22,500 nt of DNA from Prorocentrum cordatum (Eukaryota; Sar; Dinophyceae; Prorocentrales; Prorocentraceae), in assembly GCA_963575745.1 (NCBI GenBank), contig CAUYUJ010016367.1, positions 141,632-164,131 on the forward strand. Reading direction: 5' to 3'. The translations under genes and the position numbers were made by a program. Shown here one piece after another: positions 16,810 through 22,500 of this stretch. Position 1 is the first letter of the stretch, and each line of letters begins with the position of its first letter. The notes under the pieces were generated by a model, which saw nothing but the letters and a program-made list of their open reading frames with translations, made no database searches and had not been told where the DNA came from.

Positions 16810-16955
16810 CGCTCCACTCGTGCGTCGAAGCTGCGTCGAACGTCCGTCGATGTGAGTCGATCCTGAGACGACGCTGACTGAAACCTGAGTCGAACCTGAG
16901 TCGAACTTCAGTCGAACTTGAATCGAAAAGGAATCGAACCAGAGTCAAACAGATC
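16810..16955. repeat. CCTGAGTCGAA-type tandem repeat
   Basis: Imperfect units of 10-12 bp around GAGTCGAACCT / CAGTCGAACTT / GCGTCGAACG. It is similar in style, but not in sequence, to the TCGACGCTAA array at 5158-5284. Confidence 0.7.
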
Positions 16956-17002
16956 CGCTAGGTGGGTCCCAGGAAGGTCACCCAAACGAGCATCTACTTG
17001 CC

Positions 17003-17094
17003 GTCGCTCGGACGTCCATTTCCGGGTTTCGTGCGTGTTTTGCTCGATGGTCCAGGATACTCTCGCCGAGAAAAAATGCACACGTCCGAGCGAT
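17003..17094. mobile_element. short TIR element, TCGCTCGGACGTG family, copy 2
   Basis: Left end GTCGCTCGGACGTCCATTT; right end reverse-complemented ATCGCTCGGACGTGTGCATTT. It is 92 bp and directly flanked by GCC on both sides (17000-17002 and 17095-17097), as in copy 1. The minus strand reads SLGRVHFFSAR. It lies 6 bp beyond the stop codon of the PPR array at 17101. Confidence 0.7.
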
Positions 17095-17100
17095 GCCAGG

Positions 17101-17673
17101 CTAAGAGATGACATCGGGCTCCAGCTTTGCCTTCCAAACGTCGCCGATCGCTGCCACGGCCCGTTGCCACTGCTCGGCCTCCTCACGCGCGCCGCCAGTG
17201 GCAGCGTCGCCGCCGATGGCGTCGCGCGCGAGCCTCGCAACGCAGGCACTGCTGAGGTCGGTGAGCAGCGACAGGGCTGGCTGCCACTGCCCGCCCTTCT
17301 CGCACGCGCCGATTCCGGCGAGGTAGCTGATGTCGTCGGGCTCCCACTGTTCCTCCAGCTCGCCGAGCAAGAGCAGCGCCTGCTGCCATTTCCCACTTTT
17401 CTCACACGCGCTGATCCCAGCATTGTAGCTGATGAGGTTCGGATCCAACTCTGCCGCGCGCGACTCTCGCAACACTGCCAGCGCCCATTGCCATTGGTTG
17501 CCTTTCTCGCAGGCGCTGATCGCAGCATTGTAGCTAATGAGGTTGGGTTCCACATTCTCCTTCCGCATCTTGCTGACCAGCCACAGAGCCTGCCGCCACT
17601 GCGCGCCTTTCTCGCACGCGCTGATTCCAGCGCTGTAGCTGACAAGAGTCGGCCCGTTGACTACCGTCCACAT
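17101..17673 (-). CDS. PPR-repeat protein, about five motifs, C-terminally cut
   Basis: Reading down the minus strand, four recognisable 34-35-residue motifs start LVSYSAG, LISYNAA, LISYNAG and DISYLAG. A fifth degenerate one follows (its second half reads EQWQRAVAAIGDVWKAKLEP), then DVIS and TAG. Each motif has the SAxISACEKG.QW and AL.LL helices. The 5th/35th residue pairs (S/N, N/N, N/D in the first three) are of the type used for base reading in PPR proteins. The nominal start is a Met just before WTVVNGPTLVSYSAG. The frame is open to 17865, but that part overlaps the fold-back repeat at 17776-17947. The stop falls exactly where the next motif's Tyr would be, 6 bp before a TIR element. 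Organellar RNA binding is inferred from the family. No transit peptide is visible. Confidence 0.75.
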   Translation of the reverse strand: MWTVVNGPTLVSYSAGISACEKGAQWRQALWLVSKMRKENVEPNLISYNAAISACEKGNQWQWALAVLRESRAAELDPNLISYNAGISACEKSGKWQQALLLLGELEEQWEPDDISYLAGIGACEKGGQWQPALSLLTDLSSACVARLARDAIGGDAATGGAREEAEQWQRAVAAIGDVWKAKLEPDVIS

Positions 17674-17775
17674 GAGCACGCACGTATGAATGTTCCACTG
17701 CACACAGCTATCGGCCCCCAGTGCCACCGAGGATGGATCCGAGGCGAAGATCGGGAGCGGCCAAGAGGGGGGCGT

Positions 17776-17947
17776 CCAAGAGGGGGGGGTGCAAATCATG
17801 ACCGGCGGCATGTGCGCGGCCCAGCGGGGAGGCCGGGGAAGTAGTGAAACAAGAAGAGGCGCCATGAAATCTGGGGAAATATCATGGCCCGCGCCATGAG
17901 ATCCACCCCCCCCTAGTCATCACCCCCCTCTTTTCCGCCCCCGAGAT
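17776..17947 (+). mobile_element. fold-back dispersed repeat, copy 2 of 2
   Basis: Matches 2738-2917 in order and orientation (GCAAATCATGACCGGCGGCA, TGTGCGCGGCC, AGGCGCCATGA, ATCTGGGGA, GTCATCACCCCCC, CCGCCCCCGAGA). Ends are loosely inverted: AAGAGGGGGGGGTG against AAAGAGGGGGGTG. It lies just upstream (coding sense) of the PPR array. Confidence 0.6.
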
Positions 17948-17989
17948 TCGAGGCGAAGAACTACTCCCCAAGATTCCCCATGGGATGCG

Positions 17990-18092
17990 GGGACCCGTGG
18001 GGCCCCTCCACGGCGGGGACGTACCCATAACCGCCACCTGGGGCATAGCTCTTCGGAGCCTCGGCAAGCGTTGGACATGGACATGCTCGGCC
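17990..18092 (-). pseudogene. GGGYGY-coding module, minus-strand copy
   Basis: The minus strand reads RACPCPTLAEAPKSYAPGGG then YGYVPAVEGPHG. The reverse complement of this DNA aligns with 18540-18625 on the plus strand: GATGTCCACATCCA against CATGTCCATGTCCA, and CCAGGCGGTGGTTACGG against CCAGGTGGCGGTTATGG. Gly/Tyr/Pro-rich modules of this kind occur in low-complexity regions of many proteins. No family is assigned. Confidence 0.35.
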
Positions 18093-18467
18093 CCCCCCAA
18101 GGCCAGCAATTATCCGTGCCCCCCCCCCCCTGCCGAGGCCGCCGAAGAGCGATTCCCTGGACGGTGGTTCTGGCTTGGATCCCCGCCTCGGAGCTGGCCC
18201 CAGCCGCCCTCCCGGGGCGCAGCACCGCTCGCAAAGCACGGCCAGGATCGGCCCGCATCGCATCGGGAGACCGCGCTGGACCGGAGTGCGCGTCGGATCG
18301 GGCAGCACCGGCACGGGGTCGGCATCGCATCGGCTCGGCCGCGCAGGTGTGCACAGCACAGCGCTCAGGCCAGCATCGGAAGCGCCTCGGATCGAGCTGG
18401 CAAGGGGCGGATCGACCGCACCGACACGGGCACCGAGCTGCCGACGCATGTGCGAGGCGGGGGGATG
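18093..18467. other. no gene recognised
   Basis: GC-rich, with C-runs at 18100-18130 and clusters of GCATCGGCTCGG / CGGATCGAGC. No domain was found on either strand. Confidence 0.35.
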
Positions 18468-18625
18468 TATCCGTATACGCCGCCCGGGAACCGACGCTCT
18501 GGGGGTCCAGCGGGCGGCGGCTATGGATATCCTTTGGCCCCGGGGTGCCCGAAGATGTCCACATCCACCGTCCCCCCTCGAGGTCTCCGGATATCGATCC
18601 TCCAGGCGGTGGTTACGGCAAGCTC
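18468..18625 (+). pseudogene. GGGYGY-coding modules, plus-strand pair
   Basis: One frame reads MYPYTPPGNRRSGGPAGGGY then GYPLAPGCPKM. Further on, another frame reads DIDPPGGGYGKL. The two Gly-Gly-Gly-Tyr-Gly blocks are about 90 bp apart in different frames, so an indel separates them. Together with the inverted copy at 17990-18092 this looks like remains of a small tandem coding repeat. Confidence 0.35.
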
Positions 18626-18791
18626 GTGTCGCGACGACCCCGGCATTGGTCTCTGACACCGCGTCGGTCGCTGCACTTTGAATACGAGAACGGCGACCAT
18701 GCACCGTACCATGCCCGGACTCCGTTCAGGCCCCATCCCAACGCGGTACGGTGCACAGTTTGGGGGTTCCTAAGGGCCGATATATCTATGC

Positions 18792-18983
18792 TTAAGTCGG
18801 GCCTGTCCTCCTACAGGGAGATTTTCAACGGAAAATGAAAAATACCCCAAAAATATTCAAAAAATAATCCAAAAATGGTCTGGGGACTATTTTTGAGTAT
18901 GTTTTGACCTTTTGGGGGTACTTTTGGGGAATGTTTTATTTTTCGTCGGAAATCCCCCCTGTAGGGGGACACGCCCGACATAA
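18792..18983. mobile_element. MITE family 1, copy 4
   Basis: 192 bp, the longest copy. Left terminus TTAAGTCGGGCCTGTCCTCC with TACAGGGAGATTTTC next; right terminus reverse-complemented TTATGTCGGGCGTGTCCCCC with TACAGGGGGGATTTCC next. It is flanked by a perfect 8-bp duplication, ATCTATGC, at 18784-18791 and 18984-18991. The interior is strongly A/T-rich (AAAAATATTCAAAAAATAAT). Confidence 0.88.
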
Positions 18984-19236
18984 ATCTATGCACCGAACCA
19001 CTCCTGGGTCGCAGAGCGACAACGCCTCGGGAGACGCCAACGCGGTGCGGTGCACAACACCTCGTCCGCGGATCGAACGATCGGCGGCCTGCCGATCGCC
19101 CGGTCGTTCCGTGTGGGGCGATTCTGGGCGGCTGGCGGCCTTCAGCCTCGAACGCCCGCGGCGGGGTCGCCGCCAGTCGACTCGGCGCAAACCGACCGCG
19201 CTTGCACATGAGGTGAGTTCCCCCCCCCCCGGGGCA

Positions 19237-19380
19237 TGGAGGAAGAAGAGGAGGAGGAGGAGGAGGAGGAGCATGAGGAGGAGGAGGAAGAGGAGGAGGG
19301 CATGGAGGAGGAGGAGGAGGAGGAGGAGGAGAGAGGAGGGCATGGATGAGGAGGAGGAGGAGGAGGAGGAGGAGGAAAGA
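19237..19380. repeat. GGA microsatellite
   Basis: GGA runs with CATGAGGA, CATGGA and GAGAGGAGGGCATGGATGA interruptions. Confidence 0.9.
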
Positions 19381-19431
19381 GATAGCACCGACAGACTCAA
19401 AAAAGACGGCCACAGCCAGAGATGCCCTAAA

Positions 19432-19462
19432 ACATGTCGCGCAAGCCCCAAGAAGCTCTCAG
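19432..19462 (+). repeat. short direct repeat next to triplet tract, copy 1
   Basis: ATGTCGCGCAAGCCCCAAGA then AGCTCTCAG. Copy 2 is at about 19714-19743 (ATGTCGTGCAAGCCCCAAAC then ATCTCTCAG), also beside a triplet microsatellite. Confidence 0.55.
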
Positions 19463-19464
19463 TA

Positions 19465-19655
19465 GAAGAAGAAAACCACGCAAACAAAAACTTTAAGCGC
19501 TCCGCGCTGAATTCTTGAATCCGCGCTGGACCCCCCTCCCTGGAACGCGGAGCGCGCCAGGGGCGGCGCTGGAGGCGCCGCCAGGGGGGCCCAGGCGCGG
19601 ATCCAAGAAATCCGCGCGGAGCGCCAACAGTGTATGTTCATGTGTTTTTTTCTTC
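19465..19655. mobile_element. long-TIR element, GCTCCGCGCGGA family, copy 1
   Basis: 191 bp. Outer end GAAGAAGAAAACCACGCAAA...AAGCGCTCCGCGCTGAATTC; other end reverse-complemented GAAGAAAAAAACACATGAAC...GGCGCTCCGCGCGGATTTC. Both continue TTGRATCCGCGC, giving about 65-bp imperfect inverted termini. The centre holds GCGCCAGGGGCGGCGCTGGA, shared with copy 2 (CACGCCAGGGGCGGCGCCGG). It is noncoding. Confidence 0.75.
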
Positions 19656-19667
19656 GACTCCGAGCAT

Positions 19668-19698
19668 CCTCCTCCTCCTCCTCCTCCTCCTCCTCCTC
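19668..19698. repeat. CTC microsatellite
   Basis: About 10 perfect CTC units. Confidence 0.9.
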
Positions 19699-19743
19699 CC
19701 CATGCTTAAGATCATGTCGTGCAAGCCCCAAACATCTCTCAGA

Positions 19744-20020
19744 GCCTCTGCCCATGAGTCTGCAGGCAGGTCGGGGCGCCTCGCCGCTGCCGGCTGCCGG
19801 GCGCCGCTCCTCGTCGGGTCTGGGCCCGTGCGCGGCCAAGGCCCGGCGTGGCCAGCAGCGACCCCACTCGCTCACTGCTCGGAGCTCCCTGTGGTGGCAC
19901 GACTCGGAGAAAAAGGAGGACATAAGAACAAACATGATAGTAAGAAAAAGTATAACACTAGTAATAATTGAATAATCAGAATGATAGCCATAATCAGAGA
20001 AAGTGGTCATACAAATCATA
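19744..20020. other. no gene recognised
   Basis: GC-rich at first, then A-rich (AACAAACATGATAGTAAGAA and on to 20020). No motif is supported. Confidence 0.35.
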
Positions 20021-20027
20021 AGGATCA

Positions 20028-20221
20028 GAATAAGAAACGGTATAAGCGTAAACACTGTTGAAGCTCCGCGCGGACTTCTTGGATCCGCGCTGGATGCCCC
20101 CCTCCCTTGCTTCTGGAGCACGCCAGGGGCGGCGCCGGAGGAGCCGCCAAGGGGCCCCAGCGCAGACCCCCAGCAATCCGCGCGGAACGCCGAACATCTA
20201 TGCTTACACCGTGCTTTCTTC
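20028..20221. mobile_element. long-TIR element, GCTCCGCGCGGA family, copy 2
   Basis: 194 bp. Left end GAATAAGAAACGGTATAAGC...ACACTGTTGAAGCTCCGCGCGG; right end reverse-complemented GAAGAAAGCACGGTGTAAGC...GGCGTTCCGCGCGG. AAGGAT flanks both sides (20020-20025 and 20223-20228), a possible target duplication (6 of 8 positions if counted as 8 bp). Its right end supplies the last codons and the stop of the PPR array at 20204. Confidence 0.75.
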
Positions 20222-21085
20222 GAAGGATGGGTGAGCGCCGAAGACGTCCGGCTCCAGCTTTGCCTCCCACATATCGCTAGACAGTGACAGCGCCCGTTGC
20301 CACTGCGCGCCCTTCTCGCAGGCGCTGATCCCGGCGCTGAAGCTGACGACGGTGCACTCCGACCTCGCCCTCCTCGCCTCGCCGAGCAGCGACAAAGCTC
20401 GCCGCCACTGCCTGCCCTTCTCGCACGCGCTGATCACAGCGTTGCAGCTGCTCACGTCGGGCTTTAAATTCTCCACCCGCATCTCGCCGAAGAGCCACAG
20501 AGCTCTGTACCACTCGCCGCTCTTCTCGCAGGCGCTGATCACGGCGCAGTAGCTGCTGACGTCTGGCTCCACCTTCGCCCCGTACGCCTCGCTGAGCAGC
20601 CACATAGCATGCTGCCACTGCATGCCCTTCTCGCACGCGCTGATCCCAGCGCTGTAGCTGATGACGTCTGGCTTTAATTTCGCTCGACGCATCTCGCCTA
20701 GCAGCCACAGTGCATGCTGCCACCGCTCGCATATGCCGCACGCGCTGATCCCAGCGTTGTAGCTTGTGTCGTCGACATTCAACCTCGCCTCCCACATCTG
20801 ATTGAGCAGCGACAGAGCCTGCTGCCACTGCCTGCCTTTCTCGCAAGCGCTGATGCAAGCGTTGTAGCAGACGACATTGAACTCCAACGTCTGTTCCCAA
20901 ATCCCGGTAAGCAAAGAGAGAGCCTGCTGCCAGTGCCCAGCCTTCTCGCACGCGCTGATCCCAGCACTGTAGCTGATGACGCTGGGCTCCAACTTCGCCT
21001 TCGCAATTTCGACCAGCAAAGACAGAGCCAGCCGCCACTCTCCGCATTTCCCACACGCGCTTGCAGCTCCATTGAAAGTGACTAG
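20204..21085 (-). CDS. PPR-repeat protein, eight motifs
   Basis: The minus strand encodes eight consecutive 35-residue motifs beginning LVTFNGA, VISYSAG, VVCYNAC, DTSYNAG, VISYSAG, VSSYCAV, VSSCNAV and VVSFSAG. Nearly all contain ISACEKG.QW and AL.LL, and the last ends KLEPDVF. The 5th/35th residue pairs run N/S, S/N, N/D, N/D, S/D, C/D, N/T, S/D. Under the usual PPR code several of these favour A, U, U, G in motifs 2-5 (inference). The frame opens after a TAG at 21086-21088. In the other phase the leader VRTSFVGVVHGSA continues upstream, and a CTAGCTAG at 21082-21089 lies at the junction. The stop (TAA) lies inside the TIR element at 20028-20221. It is the most intact gene here. No catalytic (DYW/E/SMR) tail is visible. 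Confidence 0.8.
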   Translation of the reverse strand, partial: LVTFNGAASACGKCGEWRLALSLLVEIAKAKLEPSVISYSAGISACEKAGHWQQALSLLTGIWEQTLEFNVVCYNACISACEKGRQWQQALSLLNQMWEARLNVDDTSYNAGISACGICERWQHALWLLGEMRRAKLKPDVISYSAGISACEKGMQWQHAMWLLSEAYGAKVEPDVSSYCAVISACEKSGEWYRALWLFGEMRVENLKPDVSSCNAVISACEKGRQWRRALSLLGEARRARSECTVVSFSAGISACEKGAQWQRALSLSSDMWEAKLEPDVFGAHPSFEESTV

Positions 21086-21135
21086 CTAGGGCGGACCCGT
21101 GGACTACACCCACGAAAGATGTTCGAACAAAAATC
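21086..21135 (-). pseudogene. frame-shifted PPR leader
   Basis: The minus strand reads FVRTSFVGVVHGSALASHF in the phase one base off the PPR array. It is homologous to VRADFVDVVHGSAPISY at 9832-9996, where leader and motif are in one frame. The offset equals one extra CTAG. Confidence 0.5.
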
Positions 21136-21183
21136 GTGGGGTCTGGGCGGGGATGTCACCGGAAGGCTTTCATGATGGCGTTG

Positions 21184-21250
21184 GGCGGCGTCATTTTCGC
21201 CGCCGTCTCCGCGCGACTCTGGGCTTTGAGAACATGGGGCACTGCACTCC
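21184..21250 (+). repeat. mosaic dispersed repeat, left half
   Basis: GCGGCGTCATTTTCGCCGCC-GTCTCCGCGCGACTCTGGG resembles 22037-22080 (GCGCCCGTTTCGGCGCTGTC-TCCGCGCGTTTCTGGG), followed in both by a GGGCACTGCACTC / GGGAACTGTACTC block. Confidence 0.5.
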
Positions 21251-21299
21251 CATGAGGCCTCCGATTACACCAAAGCAAAAAAACAATCAAAAGATGGTT

Positions 21300-21425
21300 T
21301 GAAATGGGATCGATAAAGAAATCGATAAGAAGATCGACCGGGAACCTGGGAACCCGGGAACCCGGAACTCACCGAAACCTGCCTGGAACCAATGACCAGG
21401 AACCCGGGAACCCCGCTGGCTACCA
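21300..21425. repeat. ATCGATAAGAA and GGGAACCC tandem repeats
   Basis: Three ATCGATAA-type units at 21308-21333, then GGGAACCTGGGAACCCGGGA-type units to about 21378 and again at 21402-21416. The GGGAACCCGG core is near-palindromic. Confidence 0.7.
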
Positions 21426-21491
21426 AAATCGGCGGGAACCTTTCGCCAAATCTTTCAATTTCCCCTAGGACCCCTTCAGTGCAAGCACTGA

Positions 21492-21558
21492 TTGGGGAAT
21501 GTATCTCGCCTCACTCGGGCGGCAGCGGCGAAGGGCGCCCTCTAGCTGCGAGGCAACA
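21492..21558 (+). repeat. mosaic dispersed repeat, right half
   Basis: TTGGGGAATGTATCTCGCCT-CAC...GGCGGCAGCGGCGAAGGGCG-CCCTCTAGCTGCGAGGCAACA aligns with 22087-22152. Confidence 0.55.
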
Positions 21559-21762
21559 GCAAAGGGAATCAACGCCCGTGGTGCTGTGTATGTTCCCGCG
21601 TTCGTGGGTGGCAAAGACGCTTCCCCTGGACCCTCTGGGGTGTGCATTTGGGGTCTTCTTTGGATTCTTGAGCTTGTGGGACCCTCTGCCTCCAGGCCCC
21701 AAGCGCCCCCCCGGGGAGCCCCACATGCTTCGAAGCGCCCCGAAAGGCCACCAGAACCAGTC

Positions 21763-21920
21763 TTAGGTCGGGCATGTCCCCCTATAGGCGGATTGTGGAC
21801 GAATCTTAAAAAATACCCAAAGCATAACCACCCCCCAAAAAATGTATGAAAAAACGTCCCCATACTAGTTGTTTGACTATTTTTGAAGATTCTCCCTGTA
21901 GAGGGACAGGCCCGACTCAA
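21763..21920. mobile_element. MITE family 1, copy 5
   Basis: 158 bp. Left terminus TTAGGTCGGGCATGTCCCCC with TATAGGCGGATTGTGG next; right terminus reverse-complemented TTGAGTCGGGCCTGTCCCTC with TACAGGGAGAATC next. The flanks AACCAGTC (21755-21762) and AACCAGTG (21921-21928) match at 7 of 8 positions. The interior is A-rich and contains GTCCCCATAC. Confidence 0.87.
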
Positions 21921-22036
21921 AACCAGTGCTAGGAAACCCATGGGCGAGGTCGGTGACGCCCAAAGGCACTGGGCATCTCGTACGGCCGACTACACGGGAC
22001 AGAACGGTGAACCTGAAAGTCAGAGCATGGACACAG

Positions 22037-22152
22037 GCCGCGCCCGTTTCGGCGCTGTCTCCGCGCGTTTCTGGGACCAAGGCATTTTGGGAACTGTACT
22101 CACCTCACCTGTCGGCAGCGACAAAAGGTGCCCTGGCTCTGCGAGACAATAT
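22037..22152 (+). repeat. mosaic dispersed repeat, complete copy
   Basis: Carries both halves seen separately at 21184-21250 and 21492-21558, joined at GGGAACTGTACTCACC. One plus frame reads ELYSPHLSAATKGALALRDN here, but I cannot assign it to a family. Confidence 0.5.
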
Positions 22153-22237
22153 TGAGTGGAATAAGAATTACCCTGGCGAAGGACCCAACCAGATGCAGAT
22201 GTGGGTACCGCAATTCTGAATATCTTCTTCGGTGAAG

Positions 22238-22500
22238 CTCCCTATGGGGCCACGAACCGCTGCACTGGGTGGGGGGGCACGCATGCGGGCGGTACCACTG
22301 GTGCCGTCGGTGGAGCTCCCTATGGGGCCACGAAGCGCTGTACTAGGTGGGTGTAAATGCCCAATGTGGCGTGTGGGACGCATGCGGGCGGTCCCACTGG
22401 GGGCTCCGGTAGAGGTCCCTTATGAGGCCACGAAACGCTGTAATGGGTGGGCGGAAATGCCAAATTGGGCGTGTGGGGCGCATGCGGGCGGTCCCACTGG
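22238..22500 (+). repeat. tandem repeat of 78/100-bp units, running off the window
   Basis: Three units start CTCCCTATGGGGCCACGAA at 22238, CTCCCTATGGGGCCACGAA at 22316 and GTCCCTTATGAGGCCACGAA at 22416. They continue CGCTGTA-T-GGTGGG, (AAATGCCCAATGTGGCGTGTGG), CGCATGCGGGCGGT-CCACTGG. The first unit is 78 bp and lacks the bracketed 22 bp; the second is 100 bp; the third is cut by the window end. A 100-bp period is not a multiple of three, which argues against coding. Confidence 0.85.

Noticed and set aside
17961-18704. Opposed 247- and 255-codon frames
   Set aside because: Both are open because of GC content. Only the short GGGYGY modules are worth noting.
20277-21113. Minus-strand 278-codon frame, Arg-rich
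   Set aside because: It is the one-base shadow of the PPR array. Only its first dozen or so residues (GVVHGSA leader) look genuine.

Overview
The window looks like a gene-poor, GC-rich stretch of a large eukaryotic nuclear genome. A dinoflagellate is most likely (Symbiodiniaceae, Prorocentrum or a relative). The best evidence is a set of pentatricopeptide (PPR) segments, all on the minus strand, whose 35-residue motif carries the SYNAAISACEKG / QWQRALALLGEM signature. I know this signature from dinoflagellate gene models. That same-strand bias, the many triplet microsatellites and the many short non-autonomous inverted-repeat elements fit the same picture. No bacterial operon, rRNA, tRNA, CRISPR array or transposase/reverse-transcriptase gene was recognised.

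Layout: 1-200 may hold the 3' end of a plus-strand gene. 200-1560 is almost all triplet microsatellite (CTC, GCC/GAC, GTC/GGCGTC, GGA). 1560-3250 holds small direct repeats, a strong hairpin, a tandem duplication, a fold-back repeat and a GGA tract. 3640-3950 and 5885-6350 are CCCAAGAGG-type minisatellites. PPR remnants lie at 4262-4366 and 5323-5556. 6480-7845 is a CCA tract of about 0.9 kb bracketed by GC-rich duplications and G-run/C-run hairpins. 8185-10167 holds several mobile-element relics and one PPR exon (9832-9996). 10170-12470 is mostly CTG-rich and purine-rich sequence. 12610-13520 has a TIR element, a second TIR family and a PPR exon with a degenerate local copy. 13820-15500 is microsatellite (GGA, CAT/CAG, GTC, TA) with one PPR exon embedded (14905-15036). 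16100-17100 is a stack of four short elements. 17101-17673 and 20204-21085 are the two real PPR arrays (about 5 and 8 motifs). 18000-18625 has inverted copies of a GGGYGY-coding module. 21150-22500 holds mosaic dispersed repeats, one more TIR element and a tandem repeat that runs off the end.

The clearest genomic signal is the set of inverted-repeat element families. Family 1 has five copies (142-192 bp, termini TTRRGTCGGGC), each with an 8-bp target-site duplication visible by eye (8/8 in three copies, 7/8 in two). A single 213-bp element has 51-bp inverted repeats and a 5-bp duplication. Three more families have two copies each, and there are several fold-back repeats. Both PPR arrays end at the edge of such an element: the 20204 array reads into the element terminus, which supplies its stop codon, and the 17101 array stops a few bases before one. 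I infer that these elements help trim and scatter PPR genes here. PPR proteins of this type are expected to bind organellar RNA. Nothing in the window shows which target they have or whether the fragments are expressed.
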